Source: Bacteroidales bacterium UBA5371
Lineage (GTDB): Bacteria; Bacteroidota; Bacteroidia; Bacteroidales; P3
DNA length: 60,787 bases
Direction of reading: 5' to 3'
Assembly: GCA_002407855.1 (NCBI GenBank)
Contig: DHPF01000012.1
Coordinates: 262,061-322,847, forward strand
The notes under the pieces: model-generated
The model's database searches: none
Told to the model about the DNA's origin: nothing
Seen by the model: the letters and a program-made list of their open reading frames with translations, nothing else
Translations under genes and position numbers: made by a program
Shown here: positions 52,352-60,688 of the stretch, piece by piece
Position numbering within the stretch: the stretch's first letter is position 1
Layout of the letters: each line of letters starts with the position of its first letter

Positions 52352-55300
52352 ATGAAATCAAGAATAATTATTCTAAGTATTTTATTAATTGGCTTGGCAG
52401 TTAGTTCCTATGCTATTCCAGCAGATAAGAGACTCCTCACTAAGAAACAATCTAATGGTAAGAGCATTTCCTTCACCCTTAATGGCGATGAGTTTATTGC
52501 TTGGGCAAATTCCATTGACGGCTATACATTGATAGGAAATACAAACGGAGAATTGGTTTATGCTATGCTTAATGAAAAAGGAGATTTGGTTGCATCAAGC
52601 TATTTAGCTACCAATCCGCAAGAAAGAACACAGGAAGATAAGCTGTTTTTAAATACAATAAAGCCTAATTTGTTTTATAGCAATAGTCAATTAAGTGTGT
52701 TTAAGCAAAACAGACAAGAAAGGGCGGAATCTCTCTCCATTGAAAGAGCTCCAACAACTGGAACTCCTAATTTCCTTGTTATATTAGTAAGCTTCTCCGA
52801 TATTGCTTTCAATCAGAATAATGCAACCACAATGCAGAACCAAATAAGTCAGACCAACTACACAGCAAATGGAGCAACAGGAAGCGTAAAAGACTATTTC
52901 TTTGATAATTCTATGGGGCTTTTAAATGCAAACTTTACAGTTGTTGGCCCTTATACCTTACCTCATTCTCGGGCTTATTACGGAACTCCTACAATTTTTG
53001 ATCCCGACACTTTGCCACAACAGATGGCTTACGATGCAGTTAATTTAGCTAATAATGCTGTGAACTTTGCCAACTTTGATAATGATAATGACGGATATGT
53101 TGATATGATACATATTGTTTATGCAGGTCTGGGACAACATAATGGTGGAGGAGCAAATGCTATTTGGGCTCATGCTTGGGTTTTTGGTCAGGATGTTACC
53201 CTTGACAATACTAATCTATTTAGATATTCTTGTTCTCCTGAGTTGAAAACAGCAGAATTAGTTGATGGAATTGGAACTATGTGTCATGAGATGGGGCACG
53301 TGTTGGGACTTCCTGACTTCTACGATACTGATTATGCTAATTCAGGAGGTTATTCTGTGAACTTAGACGATTGGGACTTGATGTCATCAGGTGGTTATAA
53401 TAATGGAGGAATGACCCCTCCTTCTCTCACTGGATTGGAAAGAGAAATCCTCAATTGGATTACTCCTACTGAGCTTAATTCAAACACTTCCTGTACCTTA
53501 CCTGCAATATCCGATAGTAATAAAGTATATAGGATTAACCTAACAACAAATGAGTTTTTTATGCTTGAACATAGAAATAAAAAGAAATGGGATGCCTACA
53601 CTTCTGGTAAAGGAATGTTGGTTATGCATGGAGATATGAATAAAATTAGTGCTTATTATGGGATTAATACCGACCCTAACGATAGAGGTTTCTTTATTGT
53701 TCCTGCTTATGGTGATTCGGCAAATATTACTTCTACTTCAACAACGTTTCCTGGAAGTATGAATGTAAGCTCATTTATCAACTCTAAGCTCAAAAATGGT
53801 ACGCCTACAGGCAAAGCATTAAGTAATATTCAGTATGGAACTGACTCTGTTATCACTTTTAACTATATTAATAATTCTGTTGCATTGATGGTAAACCCTG
53901 CAACAAATATTACTAATAATTCTGCAACCCTTAATGGCACTGCAACAGGACAAGGCATTAGTTCAATGGGCTTTGAGTATAGAGTTACAGGCACTTCCAA
54001 CTACACACAACAAATAGTAACCTCTTCTCCTTTGTCTTATAACCTCACAGGACTTAATACAATGACTACCTATGAGTATAGAGTTTTTGCCATTACATCA
54101 TCAGGAACATTTTATAGTGTTACCGAGACCTTTACAACAGGATGCGGAACTGCCATACAACTTCCATATAACTATGGATTTGAATCGGGCTTAACTTGTT
54201 GGATAAGCGCTTCATCTAACAATGATTTCATTACAATAGTTTCTTCTTCCTCATACCCTAATTGCAATCCTCATACAGGTAATAGTATGATAAAATACAA
54301 TGCATACAATATTTATGATGGCAATTGGGCATCTATTGCAAGCCCAATCATACATTTCCCTCATCAGTATTATAAAGTAGGACTATGGGTGTATAGGTAT
54401 AATAGTACGTATTCAAACAATAACGAAGGAATAGAAATATACATAAACTCAAATCCAAACCTAACCGGTGCAACTTTAATTGGATTTATTTCAAATGATA
54501 GAACAGCCCCTCCAATAGAAACATCTGATGGATGGTATAACTATAACTTTAATGTTCCTGCAAATACTATCGGCAGTAAACATATTATATTAAAGGCAAA
54601 GTCTAATTACGGCTATAATATATATGCAGATGATCTTTCCATAACCTTATCTCAAACAGTAGCGACAATGGTTAATGATGTAGCTATTTCAAGTTTAAGT
54701 GGAACTAATGCAACCTTCAATTCTTCTTTTGTGCAAGGCACGGATACTGTTCTTTCTTGTGGATTTATGTATAAACCCTTAACCTCTACAAATTGGACAA
54801 CTATCAATTCCGCAAACGTATCTTCATCTTTCTTTGCCTCAGTATCTAACTTAACACCTGGTACAACCTATCAAGTAAAAGCATTTGTAAGCACAACATC
54901 TTCCTCATTAACCACAGGTCAAACCTTAGATTTTCAAATACCACCAATGATAAACTTGGGTGTTGTCGTAACAGATACGGTTGTATGGGAGAACGCTCAA
55001 TTTGCACGCCTACAAGGAGAAATCATAAGCACAGGAGGAGCCACAAATAATATAGAAATAGGCTTTGTTTATTCCAAACAACCTAACCCATTAAGAAATA
55101 CCGCCAACACACAAGAAGTTATAGTTCCTTGGTCGAATGGTATGATTTCATTTAATGCAGGAATAAATACAGAAAATCTAACAACCTATTACTACAAAGC
55201 CTTTATACATAACCAAGCAGGGATATCTTATGGAAATGAAATTACCTTTGTTTATTTAAATGATTTGAATGACATAAGTAAAGAAAGTATAAATATTCAA

Positions 55301-55534
55301 CTTTACCCTAATCCTTCTAATGATGCAACCACCTTGTTGATTAATGGAGCAAAAGAGGTCTTAGAATTAAAACTCACAGACCTTCAAGGTAGGACATTAA
55401 AAGAAGAAAAGCTTACCCCAATTGACTCAAAAGCAAAAACTCAAATAGATATTTCCAATATTTCACAAGGTATATATCTTTTAAAAGTTACTAATTCATC
55501 AATCAATCAAACCATCAAATTGATTAAGAATTAA
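52352..55534 (+). CDS. M6-family metalloprotease with FN3-like modules, T9SS cargo
   Basis: This is a secreted zinc protease (InhA/immune inhibitor A type). A signal peptide spans 1-22. The zinc site HEMGHVLGLPD begins at His312 (His312, His316, with LPDFYD after), and a possible calcium loop DNDNDGYVD is at 243-251. From about residue 500 come fibronectin/Ig-like repeats (GTATGQGISSMGFEYRVTG; LSGTNATFNSSFVQGTDTV) around a lectin-like jelly-roll segment (about 600-760). Residues 985-1060 are a type IX sorting domain: IQLYPNPSNDATT, LTDLQGRTL, GIYLLKVTNSS. It is a likely virulence or nutrient protease. Confidence 0.94.
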   Translation: MKSRIIILSILLIGLAVSSYAIPADKRLLTKKQSNGKSISFTLNGDEFIAWANSIDGYTLIGNTNGELVYAMLNEKGDLVASSYLATNPQERTQEDKLFLNTIKPNLFYSNSQLSVFKQNRQERAESLSIERAPTTGTPNFLVILVSFSDIAFNQNNATTMQNQISQTNYTANGATGSVKDYFFDNSMGLLNANFTVVGPYTLPHSRAYYGTPTIFDPDTLPQQMAYDAVNLANNAVNFANFDNDNDGYVDMIHIVYAGLGQHNGGGANAIWAHAWVFGQDVTLDNTNLFRYSCSPELKTAELVDGIGTMCHEMGHVLGLPDFYDTDYANSGGYSVNLDDWDLMSSGGYNNGGMTPPSLTGLEREILNWITPTELNSNTSCTLPAISDSNKVYRINLTTNEFFMLEHRNKKKWDAYTSGKGMLVMHGDMNKISAYYGINTDPNDRGFFIVPAYGDSANITSTSTTFPGSMNVSSFINSKLKNGTPTGKALSNIQYGTDSVITFNYINNSVALMVNPATNITNNSATLNGTATGQGISSMGFEYRVTGTSNYTQQIVTSSPLSYNLTGLNTMTTYEYRVFAITSSGTFYSVTETFTTGCGTAIQLPYNYGFESGLTCWISASSNNDFITIVSSSSYPNCNPHTGNSMIKYNAYNIYDGNWASIASPIIHFPHQYYKVGLWVYRYNSTYSNNNEGIEIYINSNPNLTGATLIGFISNDRTAPPIETSDGWYNYNFNVPANTIGSKHIILKAKSNYGYNIYADDLSITLSQTVATMVNDVAISSLSGTNATFNSSFVQGTDTVLSCGFMYKPLTSTNWTTINSANVSSSFFASVSNLTPGTTYQVKAFVSTTSSSLTTGQTLDFQIPPMINLGVVVTDTVVWENAQFARLQGEIISTGGATNNIEIGFVYSKQPNPLRNTANTQEVIVPWSNGMISFNAGINTENLTTYYYKAFIHNQAGISYGNEITFVYLNDLNDISKESINIQLYPNPSNDATTLLINGAKEVLELKLTDLQGRTLKEEKLTPIDSKAKTQIDISNISQGIYLLKVTNSSINQTIKLIKN

Positions 55535-55666
55535 TAATCCCTATTTGTGGAGTAATTTAGATTACTTATATAATTTTTCGCTTTACATTACAAAGAATAA
55601 TCCGTAATATAATATTGTAGTGATAAAATAATGAATATCGGATTATTAAACAAGCTGAAAATAACT

Positions 55667-55733
55667 CTTGATTTTAAAAATTTAAAATCAAGTTCTAAGG
55701 AATTAGAATCAAGAGTTAGAAAATTAGAATCAA
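55667..55733 (-). repeat. TTGATTCTAA array K, 3 units of 21 bp with a hairpin
   Basis: AAAATCAA/AGAATCAA cores start at 55684, 55705 and 55726. An inverted half-unit just before creates a perfect 12-bp hairpin, 55667-55678 with 55681-55692, with only 2 nt between the arms. The array lies in the gap 55535-56042 between the M6 protease and nrfH. Confidence 0.9.
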
Positions 55734-55809
55734 GAGTTATTAAAGCAAATATATAATAAAGATTTAATGCAATACATTAAGAGAATTAATAGAATAAAAT
55801 AAAGCATTT

Positions 55810-55939
55810 CGTTTTACTTGATGTTACACTCCGTTTTATAAGATAACACAAAGCGTTTTATAGTATAATACAGGGGTGTTTTATAGTATAAAACGGGTCA
55901 TATTATCAAATAAAACGACACGTAAAATACTATAAAACG
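55810..55939. repeat. 22-bp-spaced CGTTTTA boxes in a symmetric inverted array
   Basis: CGTTTTA (or TGTTTTA) starts at 55810, 55832, 55854 and 55877, and its complement TAAAACG at 55889, 55911 and 55933. The steps are 22, 22 and 23 bp on the left and 22, 22 on the right, with a symmetry centre at about 55885.5. The middle is the palindrome GTTTTATAGTATAAAAC (55878-55894). It lies roughly 105-230 bp upstream of nrfH, where an activator array would sit. Confidence 0.85.
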
Positions 55940-55982
55940 AAAAGTGTTATTTTAATTCTATAATCATAATTTTATAATATTA

Positions 55983-56014
55983 TTTGGAGAATTGAATATT
56001 ATTTCTTTACTTTG
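55983..56014 (+). promoter_or_regulatory. Weak candidate promoter of nrfHA-ccsBA
   Basis: TTTG at 55983-55986 and TACTTTG (one base short of TAnnTTTG) at 56008-56014, about 29 bp before the nrfH ATG. A weak core element fits a promoter that needs an activator. Confidence 0.35.
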
Positions 56015-56042
56015 CCATCAAATTAATGTTGAAGGCAAGGTT

Positions 56043-56621
56043 ATGAAGAAACTATTAAGCTATTTTCCTTCTTGGCTTATGATTCCTCTTTTCGTTATTG
56101 GAGGAATTGCTGCTGGTCTTACTGCCTATTCTGTTTATATGTCAAGGTTCCATTCCTACCTTTCCGATGACCCAGAAACCTGCATCAATTGCCATATTAT
56201 GGCTCCATACTACGATACTTGGTCGCATAGTTCGCATAGGACTTATGCCAATTGTAATGATTGCCATGTTCCTCACAATAATATTTTCAATAAATACTAC
56301 TTTAAGGCAAAGGACGGCTCCTACCACTCTGCTGTCTTTACCTTTCATGCAGAGCCTCAGGTTATACGTCCAAGAAATGCAAGCTATAATGTTATTATGG
56401 GCAACTGCATACGTTGTCATGAGCATTTGAATACGGCTTTGGTAAACACAGGGATGTTTAGTTATGACGATACAAAAAAAGGTATGGCTAAGGCTTGTTG
56501 GGACTGCCATACTAATGTTCCGCACACAAAGATAAGCAATATATCCTCCTCTCCAAACTCACTTGCACCACTTCCAAAGTCTCCTCTTCCCGATTGGTTA
56601 AAGAATAAAACAAAAAAATAA
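56043..56621 (+). CDS. nrfH: Cytochrome c nitrite reductase small subunit NrfH
   Basis: This membrane-anchored tetraheme quinol dehydrogenase passes electrons from menaquinol to NrfA. An N-terminal helix (about 9-31) anchors it. The heme-binding CxxCH motifs are at 47-51 (CINCH), 71-75 (CNDCH), 122-126 (CIRCH) and 152-156 (CWDCH), four in all as in the NapC/NirT/NrfH family. The ATG at 56043 is chosen; the TTG at 55992 would add a hydrophilic stretch before the anchor and precedes the promoter. It lies 4 bp upstream of nrfA. Confidence 0.96.
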   Translation: MKKLLSYFPSWLMIPLFVIGGIAAGLTAYSVYMSRFHSYLSDDPETCINCHIMAPYYDTWSHSSHRTYANCNDCHVPHNNIFNKYYFKAKDGSYHSAVFTFHAEPQVIRPRNASYNVIMGNCIRCHEHLNTALVNTGMFSYDDTKKGMAKACWDCHTNVPHTKISNISSSPNSLAPLPKSPLPDWLKNKTKK

Positions 56622-56625
56622 TATT

Positions 56626-58125
56626 ATGATTATCAAGAAAATCTCAGAAGCAATTAAGAAAAGACCCATAATTGGTTGGGGTATATTTGTTACTGTAATG
56701 GTAATGGTATTTCTTTTAGGATTATTGGCAGCCTCAATAACAGAACGAAGGGCTGAAATTGCTACTCTTTATAGCAATAAGAAGGTTGAGATTAAGGGTA
56801 TTAATCCTCATTCTTCAGAGTGGGGCATTAACTATCCAAGGGAATACAATACTTGGCTTAAGACCAAGAATATGGATTTTCAAAGCAAGCATAATGGGAA
56901 TATTAAGCAGGATGTTTTGGAACAAAGACCTGAAATGGTTGTTTTGTGGGCAGGTTATGCTTTCTCTAAGGACTATACAGCACCAAGAGGACATTCCTAT
57001 GCCATAGAAGATATTCATCATACACTTCGTACTGGAGCTCCTCAGACCAGCACCGATGGACCTCAACCCTCAACTTGTTGGACATGTAAGAGTCCAGATG
57101 TTCCGAGAGTGATGAATGAGATAGGGATTGAGAAGTTTTATAATCAGAAATGGGGAGCCTTAGGGAAGGAAATCGTTAATCCAATTGGTTGTGCCGATTG
57201 TCATGATCCAAAAACCATGGCTCTAACCATAACACGTCCAGCCCTAATTGAGGCTTTTGAGCATCAGGACAAAGATATTAAGAAAGCAACCCCTCAAGAG
57301 ATGAGAACCCTTGCCTGTGCACAATGTCATGTGGAATATTATTTTGCAAAGGATAATAACTATCTGACCTTCCCATGGGATAAGGGTATGAGCGTTGAGG
57401 CTATTGAGGAGTATTATGATAATTCCAATTTCTACGATTGGACACATGCCCTAAGCAAGGCACCTATGTTGAAGGCACAACACCCAGACTACGAACTATT
57501 CTCCGTTGGACCGCATGCACAAAGAGGATTATCGTGTGCTGATTGCCACATGCCTTATGTTTCGGAAGGAGGTATTAAGTATTCAAAACATCAGGTTATG
57601 AGCCCTCTAAACAATATTTCCTCAACCTGCCAAACCTGCCACAGAGATAGCGAAGAGAAGCTAATGGGTTATGTTTATGAATATCAAGACAAGGCTAACG
57701 AGATTAGGGATAGGTTGGAAAAGGAACTTGCTAAGGCTCATATTATGGCTAAAATAGCTTGGGACAAGGGAGCAAACGAAAAGGAAATGGCAAATGTTTT
57801 GAAACTTCTTCGTCAGGCACAATGGCGTTGGGATTATGTTGTGGCTTCACATGGTTCGACCTTCCATGCACCGGTTGAGGCTCAAAGGATTTTAGCACAT
57901 AGCTTAGACAAAACAATGCAGGCACAGCTTGAAGTACAAAAGGTTTTGTTCAATTATGGAGTTAAGGATGTAGCAATGCCAGATATTACTACAAAAGCTA
58001 AGGCTCAAAAGTATATTGGGCTTGATATGGCAAAAGAAAACTCTCAAAAAGAAAACTGGATTAAGAACACCTTGCCAAAATGGTTGGAAGAGGCTAAGAA
58101 GGCCGGAAAACTATCAAAGCTATAA
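56626..58125 (+). CDS. nrfA: Cytochrome c nitrite reductase catalytic subunit NrfA
   Basis: It reduces nitrite to ammonium with six electrons in the periplasm. It has an uncleaved or long signal/anchor helix (15-37). Hemes: the catalytic CWTCK at 151-155, where Lys replaces His, and CADCH 189-193, CAQCH 231-235, CADCH 304-308, CQTCH 335-339. The length of 499 and all five sites are as in the family. It is followed 1 bp later by ccsB. Together with NrfH it gives respiratory nitrite ammonification. Confidence 0.97.
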   Translation: MIIKKISEAIKKRPIIGWGIFVTVMVMVFLLGLLAASITERRAEIATLYSNKKVEIKGINPHSSEWGINYPREYNTWLKTKNMDFQSKHNGNIKQDVLEQRPEMVVLWAGYAFSKDYTAPRGHSYAIEDIHHTLRTGAPQTSTDGPQPSTCWTCKSPDVPRVMNEIGIEKFYNQKWGALGKEIVNPIGCADCHDPKTMALTITRPALIEAFEHQDKDIKKATPQEMRTLACAQCHVEYYFAKDNNYLTFPWDKGMSVEAIEEYYDNSNFYDWTHALSKAPMLKAQHPDYELFSVGPHAQRGLSCADCHMPYVSEGGIKYSKHQVMSPLNNISSTCQTCHRDSEEKLMGYVYEYQDKANEIRDRLEKELAKAHIMAKIAWDKGANEKEMANVLKLLRQAQWRWDYVVASHGSTFHAPVEAQRILAHSLDKTMQAQLEVQKVLFNYGVKDVAMPDITTKAKAQKYIGLDMAKENSQKENWIKNTLPKWLEEAKKAGKLSKL

Positions 58126-59360
58126 TGGAGAAAAGGAAGGTTATATGGCAATTACCATGGGGCTATAGGGAGAGTATAATCATTGTTTTGGGGATAATCC
58201 TTGTTGGGTTCTTACTTCAAATTAGTTTGGGTAGGTTCGACTTCTATCTCCTTAGCTTTCCTCTAAATCTCTATTTTGGAATCCTTTCCCTTGGTTTTAT
58301 TGTCTTGTCTGTCTTTCTCAAAAAGAAACCTTTTTTTGTTTGGTTTACATCACTTTCTTTTTCTGTTTCACTTCTTGGAGCAATAACCCTTCTTTCAATA
58401 ATTATGGGACTTACTAAGCAGGTTCCAATGAATGATAATACCAATATTTTCACTCTTTTGGGCTTTAATCAAATGACCTCCTCGTGGGCTTTTGTTTTGG
58501 TTTACTTGCTAATTCTACTCTCACTTGGTTCTATTATTGCAAAGAGAAAGCCTTGTCTTAATAAGAGATATTTTGTATTTATTCTTAACCATATTGGGCT
58601 TTGGCTTATACTCTTCTTTGCAGGCTTGGGCTATGCGGATTTGAACCGTTATATTATGTATGTTGAGATTGGGGAAACACAGTGGAGGGTCTATGATAAG
58701 GATTCAAAGGTTGTGGAGCTTCCAATTGCAATTGAGCTAAATGATTTTAATATTGAGGAATATGTGCCTAAGCTTGCCATAATCAACCAAAAGACAGGTG
58801 AGGTTTTGCCAAAGGATAAGCCTCAATATCATCAAATAGATACAAGTTTTAAGGACGAAATAGTATTTAATGGCTATAAGTTTAGGATAAAGGATTATAT
58901 TCATAATGCGGTTAGGAGCAGCGATTCTTCCTATAGGGAGGTTCCAATGAAAGCCTCCTGCCCTGCAGCATTGGTTGAATTGGAAACTAAGAATGGTCTT
59001 AAATCTCATTGGATTTCTGCTGGAAACAAGATGCAATCTCCTATGTTTTTGGATATTGATTCTAATTTGGCTTTGGTAATGACGCCTTCGGAGACAAAGA
59101 GTTTTATTTCGGATATTGAGGTTTACACACAAGATGGTGGCTACTATAAGGAAGAAAGACTAATGGTTAATTATCCACTAAGGGCTGGCAATTGGAGGAT
59201 TTACCAATATGGTTACGACAATGATATGGGCAAGATGTCTTCCTACTCGAGCTTTGAACTGGTTTATGACCCATGGTTAATTATGGTTTATATTGGGATT
59301 GGACTATTGGCTTTGGGTTCTTTTTTATTAATAATCTTCGGTAAAAACTATAGGAAATGA
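58125..59360 (+). CDS. ccsB: Cytochrome c biogenesis protein CcsB (ResB-like)
   Basis: This is a system II maturation protein that helps attach heme to cytochromes c outside the inner membrane. The topology is several N-terminal helices (about 18-36, 44-62, 70-92, 116-135, 149-168), a roughly 170-residue periplasmic domain (180-370) and a last helix near 381-402. It has the ResB-type elements GWFGYAD-like FAGLGYADLNRY, and LRAGNWRIYQYGYD in the periplasmic part. The start overlaps the nrfA stop (TAATG), so translation is coupled. It is smaller than some ResB proteins. Confidence 0.9.
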   Translation: MEKRKVIWQLPWGYRESIIIVLGIILVGFLLQISLGRFDFYLLSFPLNLYFGILSLGFIVLSVFLKKKPFFVWFTSLSFSVSLLGAITLLSIIMGLTKQVPMNDNTNIFTLLGFNQMTSSWAFVLVYLLILLSLGSIIAKRKPCLNKRYFVFILNHIGLWLILFFAGLGYADLNRYIMYVEIGETQWRVYDKDSKVVELPIAIELNDFNIEEYVPKLAIINQKTGEVLPKDKPQYHQIDTSFKDEIVFNGYKFRIKDYIHNAVRSSDSSYREVPMKASCPAALVELETKNGLKSHWISAGNKMQSPMFLDIDSNLALVMTPSETKSFISDIEVYTQDGGYYKEERLMVNYPLRAGNWRIYQYGYDNDMGKMSSYSSFELVYDPWLIMVYIGIGLLALGSFLLIIFGKNYRK

Positions 59361-60136
59361 GTTGGGATAGTTTTATTTGGTTTGCATTGCCCTCAGTCCT
59401 TTTATGGATAGTTGCATCACTGCTTGTTTACAAAACTAAGTATGAATTAGTTTCCAATATTCTCTTCCTTTTAGGTATTTCCGTTTTTCTACTCTTTATC
59501 ATCCTGTTTTGGCAACATATAAGCCGTCCTCCATTTAGAACAATGGGAGAAACTCGCCTTTGGTATTCTTTCTTTATAACCTCAATAGGGTACATTACTT
59601 ATAGGATTTGGAAATACAAATGGCTACTTTCCTATACGGCATTGGTCGGAACAGTTTTTATTCTAATAAACTTACTAAAACCAGAGATACATTCAACCAA
59701 CCTAATGCCTGCCCTTCAAAGCTATTGGTTTATACCTCACGTTACCTCCTATATTATTTCCTATTCAATGTTTGGAGCAGCAACCATTGCAGCAATAATT
59801 CTTCTTAAAAAACTTCGTACTCAAAAGGAGGATTTGAAATTGGAGAATCTAATAGATAATTTGGTTTATGTGGGCTTTGGATTCTTGGCTCTGGGAATGC
59901 TTATGGGTTGTATGTGGGCAAAAGCAGCATGGGGAAACTACTGGTCTTGGGATCCAAAAGAAACATGGGCTTTCCTAACAATAACAACCTATTTGGCTTA
60001 CATTCACTCAAGAATACAGAGAATAAACCTAAGAACTTCTCTATGGATACTTATTATTGCACTAATACTTCTTTGCATAACATGGCTTGGAGTTAGCTAT
60101 TTGCCCTCAGCACAAGAGAGCATACATGTTTACTAA
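59357..60136 (+). CDS. ccsA: Cytochrome c assembly protein CcsA
   Basis: This is the heme-handling partner of CcsB in system II. It has eight hydrophobic helices over 259 residues. The tryptophan-rich (WWD) motif WSWDPKETWAF is at 196-206, preceded by KAAWGNY, and the His ligands to heme are expected in the flanking helices (for example WFIPHVTSYI and YLAYIHSRI). It overlaps ccsB by 4 bp (ATGA). This completes the nrfHA-ccsBA cassette and supplies the cell's c-type heme attachment. Confidence 0.95.
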   Translation: MSWDSFIWFALPSVLLWIVASLLVYKTKYELVSNILFLLGISVFLLFIILFWQHISRPPFRTMGETRLWYSFFITSIGYITYRIWKYKWLLSYTALVGTVFILINLLKPEIHSTNLMPALQSYWFIPHVTSYIISYSMFGAATIAAIILLKKLRTQKEDLKLENLIDNLVYVGFGFLALGMLMGCMWAKAAWGNYWSWDPKETWAFLTITTYLAYIHSRIQRINLRTSLWILIIALILLCITWLGVSYLPSAQESIHVY

Positions 60137-60426
60137 GAAATAAGAAGAATTGAGATAATAAACGATATAAGCGGTTCAAAGATTTTTTAAATTGGTATTT
60201 GCCTATTTACTTTTTTATGTTTTCTTTATATAAGACCTTTGTCGTAATCCACTATATCGCACCTATTCATATCTCTTCCACAAAGTAATACTGCTAATCT
60301 TAACATCTAATCTTGCATAAATAATCTAAAACAAAACCATAAAATACCCATTACTCACGATATTAATCTGTTTATTTCTTTAATATATCGCATTAAATCT
60401 TTATTATATATTTACTTTAATAACTC

Positions 60427-60468
60427 TTGATTCTAATTTTTTAAAACTTGATTCTAAAAATTTATCTC
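60427..60468 (+). repeat. TTGATTCTAA array L, 2 units of 21 bp
   Basis: Cores start at 60427 and 60448; the register continues into a degenerate unit at 60469. It lies in the gap 60137-60688 after ccsA and points away from the ccsA 3' end. The rest of the gap shows a -7 element near its end but no other gene, RNA or terminator. Confidence 0.8.
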
Positions 60469-60656
60469 TTCGTTATATTATAATAGAACTTTATTTTATT
60501 TTCTAGCTTTATAATCAATGCTTTTTACAATTATACAATCTAATCCAAATCTGACATATTAGCATTACGTTTCATCGGATTATTAATTTATTATTTTAAA
60601 AGACAAAATTAGAAGAAATATAATTGAATAATAGACTAATGATTAAAAAAAATTAT

Positions 60657-60664
60657 TATTTTTG
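60657..60664 (+). promoter_or_regulatory. -7 element of the last, truncated gene
   Basis: TATTTTTG fits TAnnTTTG and lies 24 bp upstream of the ATG at 60689. Confidence 0.5.
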
Positions 60665-60688
60665 CTGATATTTTAATAATTAACAGCT

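Noticed and set aside
55992..56042. TTG at 55992 as nrfH start
   Set aside because: It would add a hydrophilic stretch before the membrane anchor and begins upstream of the candidate promoter; the ATG at 56043 fits the family.
56098..56430. 110-codon frame inside nrfH
   Set aside because: Another frame of nrfH, whose four heme motifs establish the true frame.
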